A stretch of 64,000 bases of DNA from Crambe crambe (lineage: Eukaryota > Porifera > Demospongiae > Poecilosclerida > Crambeidae): positions 6,834,582 to 6,898,581 of the forward strand of contig OZ004583.1 of NCBI GenBank assembly GCA_963924555.1, in the 5' to 3' direction. This document shows, in pieces, positions 1-11,912 of the stretch; within the stretch, counting starts at the first letter, position 1, and every line of letters begins with the position of its first letter. The position numbers and the translations under genes are program-made. The notes beneath the pieces are model-generated. The model did no database searches. It worked only from the letters and a program-made list of their open reading frames with translations, and was not told the origin of the DNA.

Positions 1-2599
1 ATTTTGAATCACATGTGTCTACAAATAATTAATTAGCATAAACGTACCTATAAATGAATCTTTCTTTCTAAACTATTGTTTTTATCCAGCTACGTATGTA
101 TGAATGTTATTCTAACTTATCTGTGGTTCCACTACAACACCGACTGCAATCCATAAACAAATAGACACCAACCACAAAAATACTGGCAAAATGACAAGTG
201 ACAACACAATCCACACATGTTTATCACCTGAAACAATTATTAATAACAAAGAACTAATAATTAGAATTTAAGTTATATCTCTATAAATTGTGACTTACTT
301 GCTCTATCACACTTTCGAAATAGTGGTATCCACACAAGGAAAATAAGAATGCCTAATATCAGAAAAAGTAAGCCAATAATCAAAAGCCCAATGTTGGCAT
401 CAGTCAGACGAGTGGCAACTGTAAGGAAGAAATCATTCCATAATCATTATAAGCAAGAGCACCACGGATGTAATTTTACATTCTCCAGTCATAAAACTTA
501 TTCTTGAGATGTAGATAGTCAAGTTTACTCTCACTTCAACATGGAAGTAGTATTGAGTCAAAGCATCCATCAGTGGCAGGGGAGAGGGTGAGTTCAAGGA
601 CACATTCAGGTGGTTGTTAAAGTTTTCATAGGAGGAGTCCAGGCCATATTGGATAATACAAGGTTCTTCAGCCAGGACAGAGGAGCAGAGAAGAGTAGTA
701 ACACAATCTTCAAATGTCAGCAACCTCCATTTGTAGTGAATTTTCTGTGATAGAATAATGAACTTAAAAATCATAGTCATTTGTAAATTAATGTTGTACC
801 TATAGCAACTGATTCTGCAGTATTAGATCGTCCAAAAGCATTGACAGCATAGATTGAGACAAGATGGCTTTGATTAGAGGAGGACAAGATGTCAAAGGAG
901 GTGGAACAGAGATTATTGCAGCTATCAGAGTTAACCACCCTCTCTTCCAACCTCCCCCCTCTGCTGTCATTCAGGAATATTGAATAGTTGAGAGATTTGT
1001 CAAAGAAACAAACATCAGATATAAGCTGAAGGAAATTTATCAGTAGAGATGACAGAAAATTATGATCATGTACTTACATACCTTTACTTGCCAAGTCACT
1101 GTCACTTGACTTAGTTGATTTTCATTGTTATATGTAGGAAATACTACAATCTCAGGAATCAGTGGAACTGAAAAAATAGTCAGATAGGTTACTCATTAAT
1201 ATTGGTTTATTATATTTTGTAGTTGGTTAGTGAAGGTGAGTCTCTGGGTCCCACAGTTGATGATGCTGACATTAAAGGATTATCAATTAGACAGAATACT
1301 ATCATGTTGCTATGTATGATAATTATGATTTAATTAGACTGATAGTATTAATTAATTTTACCTATGTATTGAAAATTTAATGCAATAGCACTCTTTGTGC
1401 CTGTGCTTCCACAACTGATGTTGTTTCCTCCAAGTATTACTAAGACAGACAAGTTGGTGGTTAGAGTAGAGTAGAAGTTTGCTCTATCACGACTGCTGTC
1501 ACTGTATGAGGCCTCCACTATCTGAATCATCACCACATCTCTCCAGGGGGGTGATGCTAGTGTCTCATTGTATGGAAACTGGTGGGTAGGGATGTATGGA
1601 TAAGCAGCTATTGTGTCATCATTGATGAACCATCTCAGTGTTGCGGATGATAGGTCCACAGCAGCACAGTTAAATGTCACTTGAGGACAAATCCCAGATG
1701 ATGTATTAGGAGATAATTGAACAGAAGCTAAGAAAATTGATAAAAATTATTCAATATCAGAAGTTTTTCTTCCACGATATAAATTATGGCATGTGGAAGC
1801 ATAATAGTGTATATGTTATTATGATTATAATTACCTTGATTCTGCAATTTTCTATTCATTTGGAAATAGCTATAGCTACAGTAAGCTAGTTTCCTACCTA
1901 TAGCTAGCTTTATATATATTTTTGTTGTCATTAATTTGGTCCTGTAGGTAATGGTTGACAAAACATCGATAGTTGTGTAGAAAAGCTACAGATCTTGCTA
2001 CAGATCTTGCTGCAAAAATTGACGCAATTTAAACACTAGGAGGGAGAGTATTGCCTATAGACATGGTTGAGCTGATCACTATTGGCTTGGAGTTGATGTA
2101 CAGACAGATACATAGACACGACTGAGTAGTTTGTACTGACTATGAAAAATTTAAAGGGAGAAGTGTTTTGAGTGCATGGGTATACGTATAAGTTATTCCA
2201 CAACAATGAAGGCTGCATGGTTTATATTGCTAAAGCCTGAGGGCGAGAGGAATGTAAACCATACATGGTATAACCTATTTATAGCCTTATTTGGGCATTG
2301 TTATGGTGATTTTTGATATCACCCTCACCTACTTCCTAGGTTGTATTGTGGTTGTGAATTTCAACCAAGTACACAAGTAGGCTATAGATACATGCAATTC
2401 TAACAAGCCATACCACAAGTAAAACATACACTCAAAGTGCACTCTTCAAAATTAATTTTACATTTTATTATACTTTCAGCTAATATAAGTGAAGAAACCA
2501 TAATTATTTATTTTGAAACTACTACCTACAGTACAACTGAAACTTACATTTTACAATCCGTGAGTTTATAATCACAATCACGATAGAGAGTATAAACAT
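1..2599 (-). CDS. Receptor gene A, Ig/FN3 three-pass membrane protein (5' part, possibly decaying)
   Basis: This is the third copy of the tandem receptor family; it runs off the left edge. Exons in transcription order: signal peptide 2548-2599 (begins MFILSIVIVIINS); Ig-like 1362-1727 (122 codons, Cys...LRWF...Cys); FN3 part 1082-1167 and 800-1025; membrane-proximal FN3-like 480-744; TM1 299-418; TM2 117-227; TM3 starts at 18 and continues outside. Border phases match paralogs B and C. Two faults stand out. The separate first FN3 exon seen in B and C is reduced to a remnant of about 55 bases near 1225-1280. The exon at 480-744 is 11 bases shorter than the 276-base paralog exons, which shifts the frame to an early TGA unless an AG further into the exon is used as acceptor. 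The gene may be a pseudogene or a shortened isoform-only locus. The cytoplasmic tail is not in the window. Confidence 0.75.
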
Positions 2600-2720
2600 C
2601 AGATTCTATGTTGATAATCATAATGATAGCCAGCACATAGCTACTGAATATGATATGTAAACACTGTGGGGCAAGTATAAACAGAACCAAACACATACCT
2701 GAAGACTATCAGATTTCAAA
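2600..2720 (-). promoter_or_regulatory. Upstream block of gene A conserved with gene B
   Basis: The bases just upstream of the signal-peptide ATG resemble those upstream of gene B (22,378-22,500). Both contain a shared stretch around ATATGTAAACACTGTGGGGC (2649-2668; 22,446-22,465, one base different) and the same AACATCAGATTCTATG at the start codon. Such conservation between paralogs fits a 5' UTR exon or core promoter, but could simply mark recent duplication. No TATA box or initiator was assigned. Confidence 0.35.
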
Positions 2721-4190
2721 TACAGCATTATACATGAAAACTAAGACTTAGAGTTAATTTTGATAATCACTTGTCTATTAATAACTTTGATCTCATGAGT
2801 ACATAGCACATGCACAACACATGTGCTGACTAAGGATAATGAATATGATAGATAGCAATGAATATGAGTATTTACTTAGGGAGTTGACTGACAACAGGTA
2901 TAAGTCAATAGATCATTGCATGTGTGGTAAACTAAAGGAGTATAACAATAGTGCCATTTTCCCAATTTCTATCTGATGAGAGTTATTATTTCAACAAAGT
3001 ACACGTGGCTACCCCTACATATCTAGAGATCACTGCTGGGATTTCCCCTACCAAGAAAAAGTCCAAAGAACTGTTATCTGATTTCATTAAAATTTTTACT
3101 TCCTTAAGATAGTTCTTCAACCGAAAAGTAGGTGTGGACTCAAAATGGGTGTGGCTATAGGTAAAAATGTTTCGTGTGCTATCATGCAGGGTCACCTCTG
3201 TATGAAAACCTGTCACTATACTTGACTCTCCTGGTTAGGTAGGAATCACACATGGGCAAAGGGATGGAGCAAAAGCCATTTAAATAGCTGGTAGATTACT
3301 ATGCATGCATGAATACATGATTACTTTCCAACAGTAGTTCTGCTAAAAACAAGGTAGTATTTCAATACTGACACATCACAATCATTGCCTGCCCACTCAA
3401 TAAAGAGGCTGAAGGCATACATCCTAAGGCAATACCAAGTCAATTATTAGTTTCTGGTTCATTGTCCACCTGCTAATTGCGCTCGCGTGAATTTGAGGAC
3501 TATAATGATATTCATGATTGGTCACGTGCAAATACTTTCAGATCATGTGATCTTAACTGGGGAGGCAGTAGCAAAATAAGTAGAAAACAGAGGACCTCGT
3601 GCGCTGCTGTGAATGCTAATGCTCTACTAGTTAGCTCGACCAGCCATGCCTTTGATCAATGTACGTAACTGTTATCTCTGAACATTGTATCCTTCTCCCA
3701 TGGAAGATTGCGAACGGCAGTGCCCAATCAGCTGTAGCAAAATGAAACACCAGTAATAGGCAAGATGTAAGGATTACTACTTCATGTACACCAAAAATCG
3801 TAATGCAACTTCAGAGGAGACTACCATTGGAAATTATTTTGAAGTGACCGTCACAGCCTCAGGTACTGATTATTATAGGGTCATATCATCTCTCTAAGGC
3901 ATATTTTGGGCTGATTTTTTTTTCAAGAGTCGACCACATACCAAGTATAAAAAAACAGGCAATAAGTCTTTATAATGTATGCTTTTTTTACATTACAGAC
4001 GTGTCACCGAGAGAAGCTGTCAAGGCAATAATTATTTTGTTAACAGGTGAAAGGTCAGGAAGCATAACTCTACTCTCTCACTACTGTCAATTATTGAAGC
4101 TGGAAGGCCATAACCTGATAGAAGATAGGAAACATTTCCATAATACAAGCAGTTGATTATGACCTAACTGCTTTTTTGTCAGCTGATGAT
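2721..4190. other. Intergenic, no gene recognised
   Basis: AT-rich spacer between genes A and B. The only structure noted is a ~50-base segment at about 3216-3265 that recurs at about 9605-9655 (CTTGACTCTCCTGGTTAGGT core), a short interspersed repeat. The small open frames here show no recognisable domain. Confidence 0.5.
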
Positions 4191-4197
4191 AGTTAAA

Positions 4198-4545
4198 GCT
4201 GACTAGATACTCACCTGAACTACATAATGCCTGTACACGAGTCTGCAATCAAGGCTTGCCACTACAGGAGAAAGCTAAAGAACTCTGCTTGCATGTGTTC
4301 TTAGATTGCATGGTAAAGATCGTCAACTTGGAGACAGTAGTACAATTACCGATGATAGTAGGCCTAAAGTTGACTAGATACTCACCTGAACCACATAATA
4401 CCTGTACACACTGCTGCTTAGCAGAGTCTCATCTCTGTCTGCAATCAAGGCTTGCTGCTATTACAGGATAAAGCTAAAGAACTCTGCTTGCACATGTTCT
4501 TAAATTGTATGGTAAAGATTGTCAACATGGAGATGGTAGTACGAT
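4198..4545. repeat. Imperfect direct duplication, ~175-bp unit
   Basis: The segment starting GACTAGATACTCACCTGAAC at about 4200 is repeated from about 4372. Both copies continue through a CAATCAAGGCTTGC core and the same AAAGCTAAAGAACTCTGCTTGC run before diverging after TGGTAAAGAT. The second copy has an extra ~30 bases. Origin unknown; it may be an old duplication of a coding remnant. Confidence 0.65.
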
Positions 4546-4680
4546 TTCTGACCTGATGCGCAGTCCAAAACGAAGTAGAGTTAGGCGCTCTAAGTTAATA
4601 GCATGAAGAAGAACGAAGTTGCTTTAGAGATCCGTGATGGCAATGAAGCGCTGAGGTACTCAGGGAAGAAACGCGCTTTG

Positions 4681-4682
<2 letters not shown>

Positions 4683-4712
<30 letters not shown>

Positions 4713-4713
4713 G
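4683..4713. repeat. (ATTT)n microsatellite
   Basis: About eight tandem TTTA/ATTT units. They follow a short GC-richer segment (4560-4680) and could be the tail of an old retroposon. Confidence 0.8.
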
Positions 4714-4857
4714 ATTACATTACGTATTTCCTTTTTTTTTCTCTACTTGGTATGTAATTGCAGCGAGCGAGCTGACTCTCAGGTCATGACTCATTGAAAT
4801 TTAAAATATATATATATATCTAGGTCTACACTCCAAAATGCCCCAGGCGTATGTACA

Positions 4858-5974
4858 TGTAATAGTTATTAACCAAGCGCTAGGTTTGTAGTCGAATTAT
4901 AAGCACGAGGCCTGAGGGCGAAGCCTGAGGGGCGAGTGCTTATAATTCACTACAAACCGCACGCGCGCGGTTAATAACTATTTTATAGCCCGCGCGAGTG
5001 TACTACGCATGCTCAGTGCTTCTGTCTCTATAGCGATGTAGCTACTTTTTTGGCTGCTTACAAGAATATGGCCATCCCACTTCAACGTCGTGACTCATAA
5101 GATACCGAACCAAGGGGGGTCGGACAAGCTTTTCGCGAAATTGGCTCTCAAAGCTTTGCAAGAATAGACGCACAGTAAAGAATGGTTGGAATGTAATTAA
5201 CCTGATGTTTGGTAGGCTGTTTCTCCAGCTTTAAGCGTTTGTAGATGATTTTACCTTGGCACAAGAAAGATCTAGTAAGCTAGTTGCTAGAAAGCAAACC
5301 AGTTTTAGCTGGGCTTTGAAATTCAGTTAGCAATTAACCTTTTTCTGAATCTCCAAAACAGGACGGGGATGGATTAGGTTCAGTCGATTTTCAGAAATCT
5401 ACCTGTTAGATCTATCTACAGTCCAATTCAAGTTCATTCAAAGCGTACATATCTCGAGGAATAGCAACTTCCAAAAATATAAAAATGTATTGAAATTCTA
5501 TGTGAATAAAAAGTGCCTACTCAGCAATAATTGACCTTGTCCGGACCCCCCTGATACCAACTATCTTTCAGTCTATAACCTGCCCACTCACTGTGCTTTA
5601 ACTTGCTCACGTAAGGTAGGGCAAGTAGGGCAGCTAGTGCAGAATACCAGCCATGCTGTTACACAGCTTGCAAGTTCTGCCTTTTATGCTGGCTACTCTC
5701 TGAAAAGCTCGTTGGGTTTGAAATGTGGAATGTGGTCAATGAATATATTATTAAATTCCATGACAAGCTTTTCTGAGAGTAGTTAGTATAAGGACAGAAC
5801 TCTATACTGTCACATACTCACCTTTCAGTCTGGTCACAACTCCTTAAAGTGCAAAGTGCAATATCAATTTTGCAGAATCTATATCTAACTTTTCCCTGTA
5901 AACACCACCCCAGGCTACAATTACATGCACTGTATCACATTTATAAATCCATGTAAATCGGTCCGTTGCCATGG
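4858..5974. repeat. Interspersed repeat family R1, copy 1
   Basis: Starts at AATAGTTATTAACCAAGCGC and ends near CGGTCCGTTGCCATGGCA. Near the start is a hairpin (4886-4970) in which GGTTTGTAGTCGAATTATAAG pairs with CTTATAATTCACTACAAACC around a GC-rich CCTGAGGGCGAAGCCTGAGG loop. The same order of blocks is found in copy 2 (5975 on) and copy 3 (61,719 on). It is interrupted by another element at 5111-5552. No coding capacity is convincing. Non-autonomous mobile element by inference. Confidence 0.7.
5111..5552. mobile_element. hAT-like MITE inserted in R1 copy 1
   Basis: The ends are inverted repeats: CAAGGGGGGTCGGACAAG at the left, and CTTGTCCGGACCCCCCTG at the right, which reads CAGGGGGGTCCGGACAAG on the other strand. 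Flanks GATACCGAAC and GATACCAAC look like a slightly diverged 8-9 bp target duplication. Comparison with R1 copies 2 and 3, which lack this block, shows a clean insertion. The CAGGGG terminus and 8-bp class duplication fit hAT. No transposase. Confidence 0.65.
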
Positions 5975-7755
5975 CAGGTTTGTAGTCGAATTATAAGCAC
6001 GAGGCCCGAGGGCGAAGCCCGAGGGGCGAGTGCTTATAATTCACTACAAACCGCACGCGCGCGGTTACGCATGCTCAGTGCTTCTATCTCTATAGCGATG
6101 TAGCTACTTTTTGGCTGCTTACAAGAATATGGCCATCCCACTTCAACTTCGTGATTCATACGGTACCGAACTATCTTTCACTCTATAACCCACCCACTCG
6201 CTGTGCTTTAACTTGCTCACGTAAGGTAGGGGCACAGCGTCATAATTATGGTTGGACGCTGAATGGCAAGTAGGGCAGCTAGTGCAGAATACCAGCCACG
6301 CTGTTACAAAGCTCGCAAGTTCTGCCTTTTATGCTGGCTACTTTCTGAAAAGCTTGTTGGGTTTGAAATGTGGAATGTGGTCAATGAATATCATTATAGC
6401 GTGCGCACCGTGTTCAATGATAAAATTCTTTTCTGAGAGTAGTTAGTATAAGGACAGAACTCTATACTGTCACATACTCACCTTTCAGTCTAGTCACAAC
6501 TCCTTAAAAGTGCAATATCAACTTTGCAGAATCTATATCTAACTTTTCCCTGTAAACACCACCCCAGGCTATGATTACATCATAGATATAAGATGTTTAC
6601 GGGATTGGAAACGGATCACGTGCTCTTGTTAGCAACTAACAACCGAGGCGCGTTGACAGCTGAATGACATAGCACTTTTGTCAAAGTTGCTGTTCTGACA
6701 AGATCCGTGAGGTAAGACTTATGCCAATGATACTATAATACACTAGGGCATAGATTTACTGTATGAAATAAATTTCAGCTCAGATTTTCAAGTTTATTCC
6801 TACAAATACTACTGTAGTGGTTAATGGGACTGTAATCCCTCTCACGCTTGATGGAATCAATTGCTGTTGCCCATTTTCTGATCAAAAGGCATGTAAACTT
6901 TAGCTACATGGAATAGTAATGTTGGTTTTTGTATTAGCTGACATATATTGTCTCTAGCATTTGCAAGTGGTGTTAAAACTGTAATCCCTCTCCCAAGAAA
7001 TAGATTAACAATATTGAAACTGTATTAGTTATTTCAGGGAAAGGATAGAACAGTAAATGGAATTGGTGCATTCGTTTTCTATACAATAGTCATCCTATGG
7101 AGATGGCAAGCTTACTATATTTCCCCCCTAATATCCATAGGGTCCACAGGACAGCTGACTGAGCCGAATTCTTGAGGTGGATGGTGTCAAAACCCAACAG
7201 CCAAAAGCTGGAAGTATTGCAATAATATTGATGAGGGAGAACTGAGCAGAAACTGGCCGATAACTTTGGGGCAAAATTATCTAGCTATAATAATGATGAA
7301 TTTATGTCTAATTTTAATACCAAAAGTCATTCTGGCCTTTCTTTCAAATCAATCACATAAAATTAATGTATAATGAGCAATGATAGGTACTCATAGTTAT
7401 AATTACAAGGAAAAAAGTTATGAATAATTAATAACTTCCTTCCTCAGACTCTCCAACTTCAACTCTCTGACTCTTCACTTCTTCAATACCTTCCCCTTAG
7501 CTTACTTGTACTATTCTGTGAGCTGTAGGGGCAGAATATCACTTTAACTGCCTTGAAAGGAGTGAATATTGATCTCTTTTCACAACGATTAATATAATTA
7601 ATGCTGCATGCGCGTGCGCATCTGTCAACGCGCCACGGTTGTGCAGTTCATTGGGCGTTTCCAATCCCGTAAAACCTCTTATATCTATGATTACATGCAC
7701 TGTATCACATTTATAAATCCATGTAAATCGGCCCGTTACCATGGCAACGGGCTAT
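5975..7755. repeat. Interspersed repeat family R1, copy 2 (interrupted)
   Basis: Follows copy 1 directly, with the same hairpin start (TTTGTAGTCGAATTATAAGC) and the same body and CCATGGCAACGGGCTATAA end. It is split by the DNA transposon at 6581-7689. It contains a 64-codon frame (6252-6446) that is also seen in copy 3; because it tracks the repeat and has no domain, I do not call it a gene. Confidence 0.7.
6581..7689. mobile_element. Non-autonomous DNA transposon with ~33-bp TIRs
   Basis: The terminal inverted repeats CATAGATATAAGATGTTTAC... (6581-6613) and ...CCTCTTATATCTATG (7656-7689) match apart from two or three changes. It is flanked by the direct repeat ATTACAT on both sides (6574-6580 and 7690-7696), and the empty site is visible in R1 copy 3 (ATTACATGCACTG). 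No transposase was found. A patch at about 6770-6890 reads open on the plus strand after a TTTCAG, but shows no domain. Superfamily not assigned; a 7-bp duplication is unusual. Confidence 0.75.
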
Positions 7756-8070
7756 AAATATAGTGTGTAGTAGCGCCTGCGTGCATAATACGCAATTGTA
7801 ATTGTTTTCTACAGCCTTTTGTCAAAGAGGCTGCTAGGCTTACCAAAGTGAATTGTAGGCACTTGGCTTATCTAAGTGCTTGTGGTAAGTATTTACAGCT
7901 CCCGTTGCCATGGCAACAGGTTATAAATATAGTGTGTAGTAGCGCCTGCGTGCATAATACGCAATTGTAATTGTTTTCTACAGCCTTTTGTCAAAGAGGC
8001 TGCTAGGCTTACCAAAGTGAATTGTAGGCACTTGGCTTATCTAAGTGCTTGTGGTAAGTATTTACAGCTT
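7753..8070. repeat. Tandem duplication, 169-bp period
   Basis: The block starting TATAAATATAGTGTGTAGTA at 7753 recurs at 7922 and runs almost identically for ~149 bases up to GTATTTACAGCT. The copies are joined by a ~20-bp linker containing the palindrome GTTGCCATGGCAAC. The near-identity suggests a recent duplication at the end of R1 copy 2. Confidence 0.85.
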
Positions 8071-8193
8071 TTGTTGCGTGGAGCTTTTTGGTTACTTACA
8101 TGACTCTTGTCTCTGAAGCACTGGAGCCTATCATGCTCACTTGCTCACTGTCTAAAGCTAAAATAGTAGTTGTCGCTTATCTAATACATATAA

Positions 8194-8931
8194 CAGGGGT
8201 GTATCCACAGAATTTTGAGTGGCCCGGGTGTGGTGTGCTTGTGCGTGGGATCACCATGCCCACTTTATCCTTTAAATGTAGGTTAAAGAGTAGGTTTAAC
8301 CAAGGTTAAGGGATTGTCAGGCAGGCTACTGCACTGCAGTAAGTAGTATTGATAGTAACAGGAAGTACCACATAGTCTCTGGGCATGCTCAGTAGGGTGC
8401 TGTACCTCATGGGCTACAGCTGCTTTATCTAGAAAGTTTCACAAGCTAAAGCTAATTTCCCCTCCCTGTCTCTCCCACCCTTGTTTTATGTCATAGCTAG
8501 CACTTATCCAGGGGATGTATTAGTCTCCATCCCCTGTGAAGGGTCTGGGTATAGTGGAAGGCTCCTCCCACAATAGTCCCCCAAGTTATGCTAATTGCTG
8601 CTAAGGAATATTGGGAATTCAGAGGGAGGAGCTATTGGCAGGTAATCTCATTATTAAGCTATAATGGGGCTATACCCAGAGCCCCAAACCACCAGATCTC
8701 TGGTCAGTGGTGAGCTCTGGTGATGACAATCGGGTCAATAATTCTGCTACAGACAATCAATCTTATTAACCCACTTATCACAAGGATGCTAATGTGATCA
8801 TGATTCTTGAAGGTTCATATAATCACTTAGCTAACTCTGCAGGCATGGGATGAAATTATAATTATTAATTGGATAATAAAAGTGGTCTGGTGAAAACCGG
8901 ACCAACCAGAGTGGTGGATACACCCTGATCT
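8194..8931. mobile_element. hAT-like non-autonomous element
   Basis: The left end CAGGGGTGTATCCAC and the right end GTGGATACACCCTG are inverted copies. The adjoining inner sequence is GTGGCCCGGGTGTGG on the left and ACCGGACCAACCAGAG on the right. Length is about 740 bp, with no transposase. No clear target duplication was seen. The CAGGG terminus suggests hAT. Confidence 0.5.
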
Positions 8932-10489
8932 TCTAAAGAGTTGTAGCACTAAAGAATGCTTGCTCGCTCGCTGTCAACTGAATCTTGAACATTGCCCTAG
9001 TATGTAATTTGCATTTATAGCTAGTGCATTTCCAGTCTCTCACTGTCAGTTTCATCTTTATAGATTATATATTATATTCAAACAGTATGTTTTTGTTACT
9101 CAAACAATGTTTTTGTTAACTTTATTATTATGTGTGCCTAGTGCATTTATGATTTCTAGTGCATTTCTGGTCTTTTAGTTTCAGCTTTTAAAAAATATAT
9201 ATATTTATATGAAAATTGTTGCATTTCCTCCCCTGTGGTTTCGGCTGCCTGCCCGCATGTTAACTGAAAAGGGGAAGGAAGACTTGGTGTGGCCTAAAGC
9301 ATGCTGTACTGTAGAAATGAAAGTGTACACTGCACACCTAGTGTGTGTATATCTAGTGTGCATCTAATGGGACATTTTAGTGTGCATGGCCTTTAAAACT
9401 TCTAGAATAAACAAGTTAGTAAATTATCATGCCAAGCACCAATCATAACATGTGGTTTTCCACAAACCACGCTTACTCAATAAGCTATACACACTAAGTA
9501 TTATTCCCCAGGAATCCTGGGGAAATCGGGACGAGTCATGTACAGGCAAGACCCTTTCCTTCCCTTGCAGTTGGTAAAGGGTCGGCGTACAAGATTAAGT
9601 CTTATCCTTGACTCTCCTGGTTAGGTAGGAATCACACATGGGGAAAGGGTTGGATTCACCTACTGCGTGCTTGCATGATTACAACACATGAATACATGCC
9701 TACCTACCCGATGTCTGCCTGTTATTTTTAGCTCTGTGTGTGTGTATAGCAACTATTAGCTATAATTATTACACACCTAGTGTGTGCGTATTGGGACATT
9801 TAGTGTTTTTTTTTTTTTTTTTTGAATGAATTTTTTTTTTTTATTTTTTTTTTTTTTTTGGAATTAGATTATACACAGACAAACAAACAAGTCCAAGTCA
9901 TGGCACTCCGTCTAGAGAGGGGGGGAGAGTTGGGAGGCGATGTAGCCATAAACAGGCGTTGCCACGCCACAGGGCGATGGCTAGTCGACCAAAGAGGTGC
10001 TTGGAAGAGTTGGAGGAATCTGTAGTACCCACTCTGTCTGCGATGGCCTTGCCAATGGAGCGAACAGTTTGAATTGTGTCGTCAGCAAGGCCCCCTAATT
10101 TAGTGTGCAGTGGTACAGAACAAGACTTGTACATTTACATTTAAGTGTACATTTAGTGTGCAGTGGTACAGATCCAACAGAGCCAAAATATCTGTCTGAA
10201 TAATAACAAGTTATACAGTTATCTCAAATAAAGCTTGCATGGTTTAGATCTTGGTACCGGTACCGGTGATTAGCATAAGCTTACCTTAAAAGTAATCCTG
10301 CCCATGATTATAGATAGTCTGGCGTAGCGGCGAAAAAACTGCAGTCTTGTTTGCTAGACGACGAAAGGCTAAGTGGCCACGCCTCCACCACACGTGATCA
10401 CATCCACAATTAAGGTCGATCAAAAGCGCCCGGCCAAAAAAATGGGATGCATTATGAAATCGCGATGGCTTTTCTCTTCATTATACTTG
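8932..10489. other. Intergenic, simple repeats only
   Basis: No gene recognised. It holds T-rich tracts (9807-9860), the second copy of the CTTGACTCTCCTGG repeat (about 9605-9655) and a segment near 9540-9600 that resembles, inverted, the one at about 24,060-24,130. Reading frames across the poly-T tract are compositional artefacts. Confidence 0.5.
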
Positions 10490-10570
10490 GATCACTGCTT
10501 TATAGCTACTTCTGACAGTGGAAATCACTGCTTTCGCTATGTTAGCTGCTTTCACGATCACTGCCTTCAC
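10490..10570. repeat. CACTG-rich degenerate tandem repeat, left part
   Basis: Repeats of the type ATCACTGCTTTCACTGTGATC. The tract is split by the LINE insertion and resumes at 11,913. The last 14 bases (ATCACTGCCTTCAC, 10,557-10,570) form the target duplication of the LINE. Confidence 0.75.
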
Positions 10571-11912
10571 GATCCTAGACTTTTGCAAGGCTTTCGACAG
10601 TGTACCACACAACGAGCTCCTCTTAAAACTCCACAATCTCGGTGTATCCGGTGACTTATGGCTTTGGCTACAATGTTACTTGGAGGGCAGGTCGCAATGT
10701 GTATGCATTGATGGTTCTAGATATTCTTTCTTGCCTGTGATTTCCGGTGTCCCTCAGGGTAGCATCCTAGGTCCATTGTTATTCCTAGTGTATGTTAATG
10801 ACTTACCTGATTGCGTTCTAAAGTCATCCTTATATATGTTTGCTGATGATGCCAAATGTGCCTATCCCATACGCTGTACTACTGATAGTACTATGCTCCA
10901 GGATGACCTTGATTTAATGTGCAAATGGTCTAGCATGTGGAAACTTTCATTCAAGGAGAGTAAATGTGTTCATCTTCGTTGTCGATGTAAAGATGGTGGG
11001 TTTGACTCTGCATACTCTCTAAATGGCGTGAATCTTGCTACCCATAACACCTATAAAGACCTTGGAATCATTATATCATCCGGTCTGTCATTCAACGAGC
11101 AGTAACAGGTACATCACAGCTCGAGCCTTTCGTGTGTTAGGTCTTCTTAGAACTTTTTCAAAATCTATGAACATTCGTGAGAAAAAACTATTGTATATAA
11201 GTCTGGTACGTTCACAGCTGCTTTATTGTTCGGTTTTGTGGAGACCTCATCTAGTTAAAGATATAGAAATGCTGGAACGTGTGCAGAGACATGCCACCAA
11301 ATACATACTCAATGACTTCAAATCCGACTATAAGAGTTGCCTGTTGGCACTGAATATGCTTCCTCTTATGTATGTGTTTGAGCTTCAGGACATCCTCTTT
11401 GCAGTATCCAATTTCAAATCCGTCAACAAGGATTTTGACCTGCTCAGTTTTCAGTTCAGTACAAGGGGAACCAGGTCGTCCACGGGACTAAAACTATCTC
11501 ATGTGTATGCTCAAACCAACAGATCCAGACACTTTTTCTTTAACAGAATACCCAGACTTTGGAACTCTCTCCCTCCTTTCAATCTTGAATTGTCAATTGC
11601 CACCATTAGGCATAATCTAGTGAACTTTTTATGGAACCACTTCAGGGATAATTTTCTCTCTTCATCAGCCTGTAGCTATCATTACTTGTGTCCATGTTCA
11701 AATGTTATCAAGTATTTCACAGTCCAACTTTTTAACTCCTGTGTACTCTTTTCTATTCTATTTTACTTGCATTTCATGGCTGTTCATTCAGACCATCAGT
11801 ATGGTAACAGTTAACTATATATATATTGTTTTTTTTCCTCCTCGCTTGCCATTTACTATACTGTAAAGCATTATAGCTATAAAAATAAAATAAAATAAAA
11901 ATAAAAATAAAA
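10571..11912 (+). mobile_element. 5'-truncated non-LTR retrotransposon (Jockey/CR1-like)
   Basis: Encodes the C-terminal part of a LINE reverse transcriptase. The fingers/palm motif is LDFCKAFDSVPH, followed by SGVPQGSILGPLLFLVYVND and the catalytic MFADDAK. After this comes the C-terminal region with LLYCSVLWRP and RIPRLWNSLPP typical of CR1/Jockey elements. The coding is in two overlapping frames (to 11,105 and from 11,035), so there is one frameshift near 11,090-11,105. No endonuclease or ORF1 is present; the element starts inside the RT. It ends in an A-rich AAAAT-type tail (11,878-11,912). The flanking 14-bp direct repeats ATCACTGCCTTCAC (10,557-10,570; 11,913-11,926) are a target-site duplication, so this is a dead-on-arrival insertion. 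Confidence 0.9.

Noticed and set aside
6252-6446. 64-codon frame shared by R1 copies at 6,252 and 62,011
   Set aside because: The similarity follows from the repeat itself, there is no domain, and copy 1 does not keep the frame open.
6770-6890. Exon-like open patch (TVVVNGTVIPLTLDGINCC) inside the 6,581-7,689 element
   Set aside because: One acceptor-like TTTCAG but no clear donor, no partner exons and no domain match by eye.
9822-10134. Overlapping frames on both strands near the poly-T tract
   Set aside because: Driven by a T-run and low-complexity flank; no domain.
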